This document shows, in pieces, positions 37,045-45,618 of a DNA stretch of 64,000 nucleotides. This DNA comes from Bradyrhizobium sp. SRL28 (GTDB lineage Bacteria > Pseudomonadota > Alphaproteobacteria > Rhizobiales > Xanthobacteraceae). The position numbers and the translations under genes are program-made. Positions within the stretch are counted from its first letter, which is position 1; each line of letters opens with the position of its first letter. The DNA is taken from NCBI RefSeq assembly GCF_018596315.1, contig NZ_JAHEAG010000003.1:186001-250000 (forward strand). The letters run 5' to 3'. Under the pieces are notes generated by a model. That model was not told where the DNA came from. It did no database searches and worked only from the letters and a program-made list of their open reading frames with translations.

Positions 37045-37821
37045 CTACGTCAAGCCTTCGTCGGGAATATTCAACACGTTGCCGCAGGCCTTGCAGTGCA
37101 CCGCATCACTATCGTGACGCTGCAATCCACAGGTCGGGCAAGCAAACCGCACCTTGTGTGGAGTCAACAACGCACGGGCGAGATTGAAGAACAGGGTCAC
37201 GCCGAAAATCATGATGACGACGGTGATCATGCGGCCGGTCGTGCCGGATAGGGTGATGTCGCCGAAGCCTGTCGTCGTCAGCGCCGTCACGGTGAAATAC
37301 AGCGCGTCCGCATAGTTCGCAATCTGAGGATTGCGAAACTTTTGCGTTTCGTAAACGATCGCGGTCATCACGAAGATGAATACCGCCAGGTTGGTGACGG
37401 CGAAGATAACTTCCTCATTGCGCCGGAAGAAACTGCTGTCTTCGCGCAGCCGCACCAGCATCTGGTAGTCGCGCAACAGCCGCAATGTTCGCAGGACACG
37501 GAGAAAGCCGCCGGCCTCTCCCGCGAGCGGCGCCAGGAATGAAATGATTGCGATGACGTCGGTCCAGGTCGAGAAGCGCGTGAACTCGAGCAGACGATGC
37601 CGGCTGGCGAGCATCCGAGCGGCAAAATCCACGAGGATCACGACGCCGAACAGGACGTCGAGCGTTTCGGTTATCTCGTTGGATGGCAGAAACGATGTGG
37701 CGATGATGAACAGAATCGTGACGATATCGAATACCAGCAGCGCATAGCGGAAGCGAACGCCCTCCGGCGTCGCGCCTTCGTAGAGATGTCGAACGGTCTT
37801 CCGGAATGTGGCAAACGACAT
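37045..37821 (-). CDS. Voltage-gated potassium channel with C-terminal zinc ribbon
   Basis: A 258-residue ion channel with six membrane helices. The S4-like segment FLRVLRTLRLLRDYQMLVRLR has regularly spaced Arg. The pore selectivity filter reads TTTGFGDI (GFGD in place of the common GYGD). After the last helix comes a zinc ribbon with two CxxC pairs (FACPTCGLQ and HCKACGNVL), an unusual cytoplasmic tail. MSFATF at 37821 is preferred; an in-frame start at 37851 has no ribosome binding site. It is convergent with the serine hydrolase gene. Confidence 0.87.
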   Translation of the reverse strand: MSFATFRKTVRHLYEGATPEGVRFRYALLVFDIVTILFIIATSFLPSNEITETLDVLFGVVILVDFAARMLASRHRLLEFTRFSTWTDVIAIISFLAPLAGEAGGFLRVLRTLRLLRDYQMLVRLREDSSFFRRNEEVIFAVTNLAVFIFVMTAIVYETQKFRNPQIANYADALYFTVTALTTTGFGDITLSGTTGRMITVVIMIFGVTLFFNLARALLTPHKVRFACPTCGLQRHDSDAVHCKACGNVLNIPDEGLT

Positions 37822-37911
37822 GGCGCTATCTTCACCGCTCGCGCGCATCATTGCAAATGATGGTTGGCGACAATGAAAACTTCAATTCAGAATTCTGCGC
37901 CAACCAAGACG

Positions 37912-38907
37912 TCACTTCTTGTTGGCCGCCTCGCGCTCGATAAAGGTGACTTCCGTGCCCTTCTTCAGCAGCTTCGCCAGCTTGTCGACATCCCAGTTGG
38001 TGAGGCGCACGCAGCCGTGCGAGTCAGATTTGCTAACCTTCGAGGGGTGCGGCGTGCCGTGAATGCCATACCCCTCCGATGAGAGGCCGATCCAGTGAGA
38101 GCCGGCAGGGTTGTTAGGGCCGGGCTTGATCGTGAAGGCCTCCCTGGATTTGACGCCCTTGAACTTGTAGTCCGGATTGTAGCGGTAATTCGGTCGCGCA
38201 TCGATCGAGGTCACCTTGAGCACGCCGCTCGGGGTCGGCTTCTCGTCGCTTCCAACGCTCGCCGGGAAGAAGGCGATCAGTTCGCCGGCCTTGCCGAGCG
38301 CCTTCACCGTCTGGGCGGACTTGTCGACCTCGACACGCGCAACCGTTGGCCTGGTCTCTTTCATCAATACATTCGCCACCGAGATCGTTTGACCGGGCTC
38401 GTCAAATTTCTTGCCGGGGTTGAGGGCTTCCAGGAGCGCTTCGCTCATGTGAAACTTTTCGGCGATGGCCTCGCGCGGGCCGGTGTAGTCCAGCGATTTC
38501 AGATCCCTCATGTCCTCCATCTTTGCGGGCAGTTTCTTCAGGAACGGCCCTTTGACGTCCTTCTCCGTGATCTTGTAATCGACGATGACCGGATCCTGAC
38601 CGGTGGCTAGCAAGGCGCCCCAGACTTCAGAAGTCAGGGGCTGCTTGCCAACGGCGAGGCCCTTGGATTCGACGAATGCCTTCAGGGCTTTTTCGGCATT
38701 CTCGCCCAGCTTGCCGTCGATCTCGCCGGGAGAGAAACTGGCACGGTCGAGAAGCACCTGCGCCTTGACGATTGCGGGATTAATCTTGTCGTCAGCGGGC
38801 ACCTTGCCCTTGAATTCCGCGTTGTTGACCGCCGCGGCGTCAGGACCAGCGAAGGCCGGAGGGGCGAGACAGGCAAGCAGCATCAGCCCGGCGAGCAAGC
38901 GGATCAT
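37912..38907 (-). CDS. L,D-transpeptidase (YkuD domain)
   Basis: A 331-residue exported enzyme with a signal peptide (ending LAPPAFAGPD), a peptidoglycan-binding-like region (VLLDRASFSPGEIDGKLGEN), a LysM-like segment and a C-terminal YkuD domain. The catalytic motif is GIHGTPHPSKVSKSDSHGCV followed by RLTNWD, with His and Cys in place. It forms 3-3 cross-links in peptidoglycan or attaches lipoproteins or outer-membrane proteins to it. The ATG at 38907 has GGAGATTG upstream; the frame start at 38928 lies before that site. Confidence 0.92.
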   Translation of the reverse strand: MIRLLAGLMLLACLAPPAFAGPDAAAVNNAEFKGKVPADDKINPAIVKAQVLLDRASFSPGEIDGKLGENAEKALKAFVESKGLAVGKQPLTSEVWGALLATGQDPVIVDYKITEKDVKGPFLKKLPAKMEDMRDLKSLDYTGPREAIAEKFHMSEALLEALNPGKKFDEPGQTISVANVLMKETRPTVARVEVDKSAQTVKALGKAGELIAFFPASVGSDEKPTPSGVLKVTSIDARPNYRYNPDYKFKGVKSREAFTIKPGPNNPAGSHWIGLSSEGYGIHGTPHPSKVSKSDSHGCVRLTNWDVDKLAKLLKKGTEVTFIEREAANKK

Positions 38908-39112
38908 TGGCAATCTCCGAAACAACATCTGATAAAGATTTGGACGGTGCGGAGTTCCATAAGAGGCGCAAGTCGCGTAGCCCGGATGGAACCAACGGGT
39001 CGGCGCAAAGCGCCGCCCGATGACAGGCTCCGCGCAATCCGGGGAAGGTCCGTCCGGGGGAAAAGATCCCGGGTTTCGCTTCGCTTCACCCGGGCTACGT
39101 TCGGGTAAACGA

Positions 39113-39736
39113 TCAATCCGGGCGGATCATCTCGAACATGTTTTCCGGCTTGATCTCGAAATAGTCGCCGCGGCGGCCGGCACGGACGATCGGATGGGCC
39201 AGCCCGGTCTGGTAGACGCCGTCCTTGATGAAGGCCTTGTCGATGTGTACGGCGACGACTTCGCCCAGCGTCAGCCAGGCCTGCGCCTTTTCGCCGTCCT
39301 TGCCCTGCAACTGGATGATCTGCGTCAGCTTGCATTCGAAGGCAACAGGGCTTTCCGCCACGCGAGGCACGTTGACGAGCTTGCAGGGCGCGGCCGTCAG
39401 CCCTGCGACCTTGAACTCATCGACATCACGGGCAACGTGGGCCGCTGTCGCGTTCATCTGCTTCGCCAGATCCATGGTGGCGAGATTCCAGACGAACTCG
39501 CCGGTGTCCTGGATATTTCCAGCGCTGTCCTTCCAGTTGGTGGAGGAGAAGCCGATGATCGGCGGATGATAGCAGAAGGCGTTGAAGAAGCTGTAGGGCG
39601 CCAGATTGATGTTGCCGCTGCCATCGCGCGAGGAAATCCACCCGATCGGGCGCGGCGCGATGATGGCGTTGAAGGGGTCGTGCTTGAGGCCGTGGCCGTT
39701 CTTCGGCTCGTAGAAGTGCAGGTCTTTTTCGGTCAC
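39113..39736 (-). CDS. Flavin reductase-like FMN-binding protein
   Basis: A 207-residue protein of the flavin reductase/split-barrel FMN-binding family. Typical blocks are NAIIAPRPIGWISSRDGSGN, then NLAPYSFFNAFCYHPPIIGF and EFVWNLATMDLAKQMN. Such proteins reduce FMN or supply reduced flavin to a partner monooxygenase; no partner gene is adjacent. The start is GTG at 39736. The spacer to the TetR gene holds a palindromic repeat. Confidence 0.88.
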   Translation of the reverse strand: MTEKDLHFYEPKNGHGLKHDPFNAIIAPRPIGWISSRDGSGNINLAPYSFFNAFCYHPPIIGFSSTNWKDSAGNIQDTGEFVWNLATMDLAKQMNATAAHVARDVDEFKVAGLTAAPCKLVNVPRVAESPVAFECKLTQIIQLQGKDGEKAQAWLTLGEVVAVHIDKAFIKDGVYQTGLAHPIVRAGRRGDYFEIKPENMFEMIRPD

Positions 39737-39748
39737 GCCGGGACTCTT

Positions 39749-39836
39749 CCGTCATTGCGAGGAGCGAAAGCGACGAAGCAATCCAAGCCGCGTCGCGCGG
39801 AGCCAATGGATTGCTTCGCTTCGCTCGCAATGACGG
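39749..39836. repeat. Palindromic repeat (GTCATTGCGAG family)
   Basis: CCGTCATTGCGAGGAGCGAA at the left is inverted as CTCGCAATGACGG at the right, with GAAGCAATCCA and TGGATTGCTTC as inner arms. Same family as at 8546, 15332 and 43660. Confidence 0.75.
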
Positions 39837-39857
39837 CTGTGTCAAGTAGTGAACGAA

Positions 39858-40463
39858 TCAATTCGCCTTACGCGGCTCAAGGGCCTTGAAAAGGAAATCG
39901 ATCATCTGGTCGATCGTTGCGCTGGGCTTGTTGATGGCCTGCGCGATCATCTGCGGGTGGAAGAAGCGGACCATGCCAGTGCAGGTGCAGAGCGCCGCCA
40001 ACGGCAGGTCGGGGGCCTCGAACTCGCCGGACGCCACGCCCTGCGCGATCACCTCGCCGATGATGCCGGTGCAGCATTCGATATGGGCGACGCAGACGTC
40101 CCAATCCTCCTCCATCGCGATCTCAACCATCTCGTGGAGCTTGGAGTCGCCGACATAGCGCTCCGTGTTCATCCGGTTGATGGTCTTGAGCAGCTCGCGC
40201 AGGCGAGGCTTCGCCGGACCGGGCTGGGCCGCGATCCGTCGCGCTTCGATCTCGACCTCGCCCATCAGGGTTCGCGCCACGCCCTCGTGGATCGACTTCT
40301 TCGAATCGAAGAAGCGATAGACGTTGGCGGGGCTCATCCGCAGTTCCTTGGCGATATCGGCGACCGTGGTCTTCTGGTAGCCGATCTGCCTGAACAGACG
40401 CTCCGCCACCACGAGAATCCTTTCCCGGGTGTCAGTTTCGATGTTTTCCGAAATCAGCGTCAT
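39858..40463 (-). CDS. TetR-family repressor of RND efflux operon
   Basis: A 201-residue TetR regulator. The N-terminal HTH reads 'RERILVVAERLFRQIGYQKT', then TVADIAKELRMSPANVYRFF. The C-terminal domain is helical and presumably binds the pump's substrates. The ATG at 40463 is preferred over TTG at 40475. The gene lies 20 nt after the RND pump gene on the same strand, so the pump, its adaptor and this regulator form one operon. A 28-bp palindrome upstream of the adaptor gene is its probable operator. Confidence 0.9.
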   Translation of the reverse strand: MTLISENIETDTRERILVVAERLFRQIGYQKTTVADIAKELRMSPANVYRFFDSKKSIHEGVARTLMGEVEIEARRIAAQPGPAKPRLRELLKTINRMNTERYVGDSKLHEMVEIAMEEDWDVCVAHIECCTGIIGEVIAQGVASGEFEAPDLPLAALCTCTGMVRFFHPQMIAQAINKPSATIDQMIDFLFKALEPRKAN

Positions 40464-40482
40464 GTCAGCTCTCAATGTTCAA

Positions 40483-43400
40483 TTATTCTGCGGCGTCGGC
40501 AAGCGGAATTGCGTGCGGGCCCTTGATCTGATGCTGCGGCGCAAGATCAGGCTGCTCGGCTTGGCCGCTTTCGTCCAGGCTCTTCCTGAACCACAGGGCA
40601 TAAAGACCCGGCAGGTACAGCAAGGTCAGGAAGGTTGCAACGAACAACCCGCCCATGATGGTGATCGCCATCGGGCCCCAGAAGGCGGAGCGCGATAGCG
40701 GAATCATGGCCAGAATTGCTGCCAGCGCGGTCAGCACCACCGGGCGAGCCCGACGAACGGTGGCCTCGACGATAGCTTCCTTGCGCGTCAGGCCCTGAGA
40801 GACATCCGCCTCGATCTGATCGACTAAAATGACCGCGTTACGCATGATCATACCGGCCAGCGCGATCAGGCCGAGCAGCGCCACGAAGCCGAACGGCTGG
40901 TTGGCGACATTGAGGCCGAGCGAGGCGCCGACAATGCCGAGCGGCGCGGTCAGGAAGACCAGGACCAGCCGCGAGAAGCTGTGGAGCTGGATCATCAGCA
41001 GCGTCAGCATCACCATGACCATCAGCGGGAACAGCACGAAGATCGAGGCATTGCCCTTGGCGGATTCCTCGAACGCGCCGCCCGGCTCGATCCGGTAGGC
41101 CGGCTCGAGATGGTCGCGGATTTCCTTCAGCTTGGGCCAGATCTGGTTGGTGACATCGGGCGCCTGAACGCCGTCGACGACGTCGGTGCGCACCGTGATC
41201 GCCATGTCGCGGTTGCGCCGCCACATGATCGGCTCCTCATGGGAATACTCGATCTTGGCGATCTGCTGCAGCGGCACGGCAACGCCGTTGCGTGACGTCA
41301 CAGTGAGGTCACCGACGCTCTTGAGATCGAGCCGCTCGGACGGGACTGCGCGTGCGACCACGCCGACCTTCTCGATGCCATCACGGATGGTCGTGACCTG
41401 CGCGCCTGAGATCAGCATGGCGAGCGCCTGCGAGACGTCCTGCGGGGTCAGGCCGAGCGCCCGCGCCCGGTCCTGGTCGACCACGAGCTTCAGGTAGGGC
41501 GACTGCTCGTTCCAGTCGAGTTGCGGCTCCACGACGTTGGGATTCTGCTTCATGACGTCGCGCACCTTGTAGGAGATGTCGCGCACGGTGTTTGCGTCGG
41601 GGCCGATCACGCGGAATTGGACGGGGAAGCCGACTGGCGGGCCGAAATTGAAGCGGTCGATGCGCACGCGCGCTTCGCTCAGATCGCCCTCGGCGACCGC
41701 CTTCTCCAGCCGCGCCTTGATCCGCTCGCGGGCTTCGACGTCCTTTGAGACGATCACGATCTCGGCGAAGGCCTCGTTCGGCAGTTGCGGATTGAGGCCG
41801 AGCCAGAAGCGCGGCGAACCCTGGCCGACATAGGAGGTATAGGTCGCGATATCCTTGTCGTCCTTCAGCAGCGCTTCCGCCTTCTTCACGGATTTTTCCG
41901 TGACGTTGAAGGCGGTGCCTTCCGGCAGGCGCAACTGCAGGAACAGTTCGGGCCGCTCCGACAACGGGAAGAACTGCTGCTGGACATTGCCGAAGCCCAC
42001 GATCGAGAGCACGAACACGCCGACGGTCGCCACTACCACCTTGACACGGTGGTCGACGCACCACTGCACCATGCTGCGCAGGATGCGGTAGATCCGTGTC
42101 TCATAGACCGCGTGCGGATCGTGGTTGTGGTGGACGGTGATATTGGGCAACAGCTTGACGCCGATATAGGGCGTGAAGATCACCGCGACGAACCAGGAGG
42201 CGACCAGCGCGATCGCCACGATCCAGAAAATGCCGCCGGCATATTCGCCGACCGCCGAATTGGCAAAGCCGATGGGGAGGAAGCCAGCGGCCGTGACCAG
42301 CGTCCCCGTGAGCATCGGAAACGCAGTTGATTCCCAGGCAAAGGACGCCGCGCGGACGCGGTCCCAGCCCTGTTCCATTTTCACCACCATCATTTCCACG
42401 GCGATGATGGCGTCATCGACCAACAGGCCGAGCGCGATGATCAGCGCGCCGAGCGTGATGCGGTGCAGGTCGATCGACATCGCATTCATGACGATGAAGA
42501 CGATGGCGAGCACCAGCGGCACCGACATGGCGACCACGATGCCCGTGCGCCAGCCCAGCGCCACGAAAGAGACGAACAGCACGATCGCGAGCGCCTCGAT
42601 GAAGGAATGCACGAACTCGCCGACGGCGCGTTCGACCACCTTCGGCTGGTCGGCGATCTGCTCGACCTCGATACCCTGCGGCACGGCCTTCATGAAATCG
42701 TTGGTCGCCTTCTCGACCTCTTTGCCGAGCTCGAGGATGTTGGCGCCCTTGGCGGTGACGACGCCGATGCCGAGCGCGGGCTTGCCTTCCTGACGGGCGA
42801 CGAAGGTCGGCGGATCGACGAAACCATGCGTGACGGTCGCGATATCGCCGAGCCGGAACACGCGGCCGTTGCTTTCGACCGGGGTCTCGGCAACCGCCTT
42901 GGCGCCATCCAGCGCGCCGGTGACGCGCAGCGGCACGCGCTGCGAGGAGGTTTCCACCGTGCCGGCGGGCGTGACGTTATTCTGCTTGGCGAGCGAATCG
43001 AACAGCGCCTGTGGCGTGATGCCGAGCGTCGCCAGCTTGGCGTGCGAGAATTCGACGAAGATGCGCTCGTCCTGGGCGCCGTAGAGATTGACCTTGGTGA
43101 CGCCGGTGACCTTCAGCAGCCGCTGGCGCATGCCTTCGGCGGTCTTCTTCAACTGCGCGTAATCGGCGCCGTCGCCGGTCATCATGTAGAGAATGGAATC
43201 GACGTCGGAGAATTCGTCGTTGACGGTCGGCCCGAGCAGGCCCGCGGGCAACTGGCCCTGCACGTCGGCGAGCTTCTTGCGCAGCAGATAAAACAGGTAG
43301 GGTACGTCCTTGGGCGGGGTCGAATCCTTGAACGTGACCTGCATCGCCGTGAACGACGGTTTTGAATAGGTCTGCACCTTCTCAAAGTACGGCAATTCCT

Positions 43401-43623
43401 GGAGCTTCTTCTCGATGGGGTCGGCGACCTGGGTCTGCATTTCCTGCGCGGTCGCGCCGGGCCAGATCGCCGAAACGTTGACCACCTTCACCGTGAAGAA
43501 CGGATCCTCGGCGCGGCCGAGCCGCTCGTAGGAGAAGAAGCCGGCAGCGCCCAGCATGATCATCAGGAACAGGATCAGGGTCGGATGGCTCACCGCCCAG
43601 CCCGAGAGATTGAAGCGCTTCAT
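40483..43623 (-). CDS. RND efflux pump, inner-membrane transporter
   Basis: A 1046-residue RND transporter with 12 membrane helices and two large periplasmic loops. Blocks include ERLGRAEDPFFTVKVVNVSA, LGLLVDDAIIAVEMMVVKME in the TM4 region carrying the proton-relay Asp pair, and LIALAGMIMRNAVILVDQIE. It exports toxic compounds using the proton gradient. The sequence resembles the drug-type HAE pumps of alphaproteobacteria, but the substrate is unknown. The ATG at 43623 follows GGAGAG. No outer-membrane factor gene is adjacent, so a TolC homologue elsewhere would be needed. Confidence 0.93.
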   Translation of the reverse strand: MKRFNLSGWAVSHPTLILFLMIMLGAAGFFSYERLGRAEDPFFTVKVVNVSAIWPGATAQEMQTQVADPIEKKLQELPYFEKVQTYSKPSFTAMQVTFKDSTPPKDVPYLFYLLRKKLADVQGQLPAGLLGPTVNDEFSDVDSILYMMTGDGADYAQLKKTAEGMRQRLLKVTGVTKVNLYGAQDERIFVEFSHAKLATLGITPQALFDSLAKQNNVTPAGTVETSSQRVPLRVTGALDGAKAVAETPVESNGRVFRLGDIATVTHGFVDPPTFVARQEGKPALGIGVVTAKGANILELGKEVEKATNDFMKAVPQGIEVEQIADQPKVVERAVGEFVHSFIEALAIVLFVSFVALGWRTGIVVAMSVPLVLAIVFIVMNAMSIDLHRITLGALIIALGLLVDDAIIAVEMMVVKMEQGWDRVRAASFAWESTAFPMLTGTLVTAAGFLPIGFANSAVGEYAGGIFWIVAIALVASWFVAVIFTPYIGVKLLPNITVHHNHDPHAVYETRIYRILRSMVQWCVDHRVKVVVATVGVFVLSIVGFGNVQQQFFPLSERPELFLQLRLPEGTAFNVTEKSVKKAEALLKDDKDIATYTSYVGQGSPRFWLGLNPQLPNEAFAEIVIVSKDVEARERIKARLEKAVAEGDLSEARVRIDRFNFGPPVGFPVQFRVIGPDANTVRDISYKVRDVMKQNPNVVEPQLDWNEQSPYLKLVVDQDRARALGLTPQDVSQALAMLISGAQVTTIRDGIEKVGVVARAVPSERLDLKSVGDLTVTSRNGVAVPLQQIAKIEYSHEEPIMWRRNRDMAITVRTDVVDGVQAPDVTNQIWPKLKEIRDHLEPAYRIEPGGAFEESAKGNASIFVLFPLMVMVMLTLLMIQLHSFSRLVLVFLTAPLGIVGASLGLNVANQPFGFVALLGLIALAGMIMRNAVILVDQIEADVSQGLTRKEAIVEATVRRARPVVLTALAAILAMIPLSRSAFWGPMAITIMGGLFVATFLTLLYLPGLYALWFRKSLDESGQAEQPDLAPQHQIKGPHAIPLADAAE

Positions 43624-43659
43624 GTCACTCTCCAACTTCGAAATCTGTTTGCATTTCCA

Positions 43660-43747
43660 CCGTCATTGCGAGCGAAGCGAAGCAATCCATCCAGCCACGG
43701 AAAGAAAGAGTGGATTGCTTCGTCGCGTACGCTCCTCGCAATGACGG
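43660..43747. repeat. Palindromic repeat inside RND operon
   Basis: CCGTCATTGCGAG (43660-43672) is inverted as CTCGCAATGACGG (43735-43747). It fills most of the 140-bp gap between the adaptor and pump genes and overlaps the stop region of neither. Confidence 0.75.
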
Positions 43748-43763
43748 CCAGGCAATGACGGGA

Positions 43764-44870
43764 CTAGAACGACAGCGACGAGACCACCCGGACCTTCTGA
43801 GCCGGATCGATCTTCTGCACGCCGAGCGCGACCACCTTGGCGCCGTCGTTGACGCCGCCGGAGATCACGACGGCATTGCTCTCGTAGGACTTCACGACGA
43901 CCGGCTGCAGTTTCACCGCGCCGGCATCATCGACGGTATAGAGCGAGGGGTTGCTGCCCTGGCTGAACAGCGCCGACAGCGGCAGTTTGGCGACGCGCTC
44001 GGTGGCGGCATCCGCCAGCGTCAGCGTCGCGGTCATGCCGAGCGAGACCTTGTCATCGGCTTCCGGCAGCGAGAACTTTGCAAGATAGGTCCGGGTCGCC
44101 GGATCGGCCGAGGGCGCGATCTCGCGCAGCTTCGCGGTATATTTCTTTTCCGCATCCGACCACAGCGTCACGGTGGCAGTGCCGGACTTCGCGCGGCCGA
44201 CCAGCGTCTCGGGGATCGCGACCACGGCTTCCTTTTCGGCAAAGCGCGCGACGCGGATCGCGGTCTGGCCGGAGGCCACGACCTGGCCGGGATCGATCAG
44301 GGTCGCGGTGACGACGCCGCGGCTGTCGGCCAGCAGCGTTGCATAAGAGAGAGAGTTCTTGGTGAGTTCGACCGAGCGCTCGGCGCGATTGAGACGGGCG
44401 CGCGCTTCATCGGCGGCGGCGCGGCTCTGATCCATCTGGGCGTCGGTGGTCCAGCCCTTGGCGCGCAGATCCTTGGCGCGCTGCTCGGACGCGCCAGCTT
44501 GTGCCAGCACGCCAGTGGCGGCGCGGAATTCGGCCTCGGCCTGCTCGGCCTGCAGCTTCAGGTCGACCTCGTCTAGAGTGGCCAGCGGCTGGCCGATATC
44601 GACGGTCTGGCCAACTTCGACCAAGCGCCTCGCGACCTTGCCGGGAACCCGGAAGCCCATGTCAGTTTCGATGCGGGGGCGGATGGTGCCGACAAAGCTT
44701 CGCTCGGGCGTCTCAGCCACATAATGGACGGTGGCGACCAGAACCGGGCGACCGGGGGCGGCCGTTTCAGCGGCTTTCTCGTTGCAGCCGGTCAAGGCGA
44801 ACACCGCAAACGCCAGCGACGCCCCTGTCAAGAGCCTGTAATAGCTAGCAAAAATGGAACGGGCGAACAT
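43764..44870 (-). CDS. RND efflux periplasmic adaptor lipoprotein
   Basis: A 368-residue membrane-fusion protein with a lipoprotein signal (ASLAFAVFALTGCNEK; the Cys would be lipidated). The biotinyl-lipoyl halves VPGKVARRLVEVGQTVDIGQ and SRGVVTATLIDPGQVVASGQ flank a coiled-coil hairpin (about residues 90-160), followed by beta-barrel and membrane-proximal domains. It bridges the pump to an outer-membrane channel. The start at 44870 has GGAGAG 4 nt upstream; the frame start at 44915 falls inside the operator palindrome. It is the first gene of the adaptor-pump-TetR operon. Confidence 0.92.
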   Translation of the reverse strand: MFARSIFASYYRLLTGASLAFAVFALTGCNEKAAETAAPGRPVLVATVHYVAETPERSFVGTIRPRIETDMGFRVPGKVARRLVEVGQTVDIGQPLATLDEVDLKLQAEQAEAEFRAATGVLAQAGASEQRAKDLRAKGWTTDAQMDQSRAAADEARARLNRAERSVELTKNSLSYATLLADSRGVVTATLIDPGQVVASGQTAIRVARFAEKEAVVAIPETLVGRAKSGTATVTLWSDAEKKYTAKLREIAPSADPATRTYLAKFSLPEADDKVSLGMTATLTLADAATERVAKLPLSALFSQGSNPSLYTVDDAGAVKLQPVVVKSYESNAVVISGGVNDGAKVVALGVQKIDPAQKVRVVSSLSF

Positions 44871-44899
44871 CGGACTCTCCATCGCAGGATCTGATGAAG

Positions 44900-44928
44900 A
44901 GTATTGAATGCTCACTGACGATTGTCAA
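44900..44928 (-). promoter_or_regulatory. Promoter of RND efflux operon
   Basis: On the minus strand TTGACA (44923-44928) and AATACT (44900-44905) are separated by 17 bp, a good sigma-70-type pair. The -35 box lies inside the palindromic operator, so a bound repressor would block polymerase. Confidence 0.55.
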
Positions 44929-44940
44929 CATTCGTCAGTG
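44913..44940. promoter_or_regulatory. 28-bp palindromic operator for TetR repressor
   Basis: CACTGACGA (44913-44921) and TCGTCAGTG (44932-44940) form a perfect 9-bp inverted repeat around a 10-bp spacer. Size, position over the -35 box and the presence of a TetR gene in the same operon all fit a repressor-binding site. Confidence 0.65.
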
Positions 44941-45111
44941 GTCATCATTTCGTGATGGAAAATGGGGTTATGAGGTAATTGCTTTCTTAGAAACCGGTGG
45001 TGGACGGGACGGCCAAAACCGTGCCCGTCCCCAGTAAACGTAGCCTGCATTGAAGCGGTGAAAGCCGGGCTATGCGGCTGCTTCGCTACTCCGCCGAAAC
45101 CTGCCGTTATT

Positions 45112-45549
45112 TTATCCGGCGCGGCGGGCTTTCTTGCGCGTCTTTGTAGGAACGCTCTTCCTGGCACTCCTCGCGACCTTCCGCGCAGGACCGGACTTCT
45201 TGTTGCTCGATTTCTTGCTGGCGGCCTTCTTGGCCGTATTCTTCGAGCTCGCAGATTTCGTCGTCCTTGCCTTGGCCGGACCAGCTTTCGTTGCCTTGGC
45301 TGCCGGCGCGCTGCGCCGCTTCTTCGCCGCGCGCTTCCGCCGTTCGGGGGCGGCTGCAACCGGCGGCACCATCAGCGGATCGGAAACGAGGCCGTCGGCG
45401 GCGAGCGGCACATAGGCTGCCGCGCGTTCGTCGGCTCTCAAGGCCGGTTCATCCGACTTCAGCGCCTGGCTCGCAGCTTCCGTCGCGGTGCTGGCAATGT
45501 CCTTCACCGCGTCGGTGAATTTTTCCAAAATCGATTTGTCCTTGTCCAT
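45112..45549 (-). CDS. Histone H1-like Lys/Ala-rich protein
   Basis: A 145-residue protein with an acidic helical N-terminus (residues 1-35, KSILEKFTDAVKDIASTATE) and a very basic tail. From about residue 68 the tail consists of Lys/Arg/Ala/Ser/Pro repeats such as KKRRSAPAAKATKAGPAKAR. This composition is that of bacterial histone H1-like or AlgP/PhaF-type tails that bind DNA or polyanions. No defined domain is present. GGGAG lies 6 nt before the start. A phasin-like role is possible given the N-terminus, but no PHB genes are adjacent. Confidence 0.75.
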   Translation of the reverse strand: MDKDKSILEKFTDAVKDIASTATEAASQALKSDEPALRADERAAAYVPLAADGLVSDPLMVPPVAAAPERRKRAAKKRRSAPAAKATKAGPAKARTTKSASSKNTAKKAASKKSSNKKSGPARKVARSARKSVPTKTRKKARRAG

Positions 45550-45618
45550 GTCGGCTCCCTCAGCTTCCTGACATGGAACTAACCAACCCGACGGCGCCGG
45601 GTTCCTGGACGGAAACCC

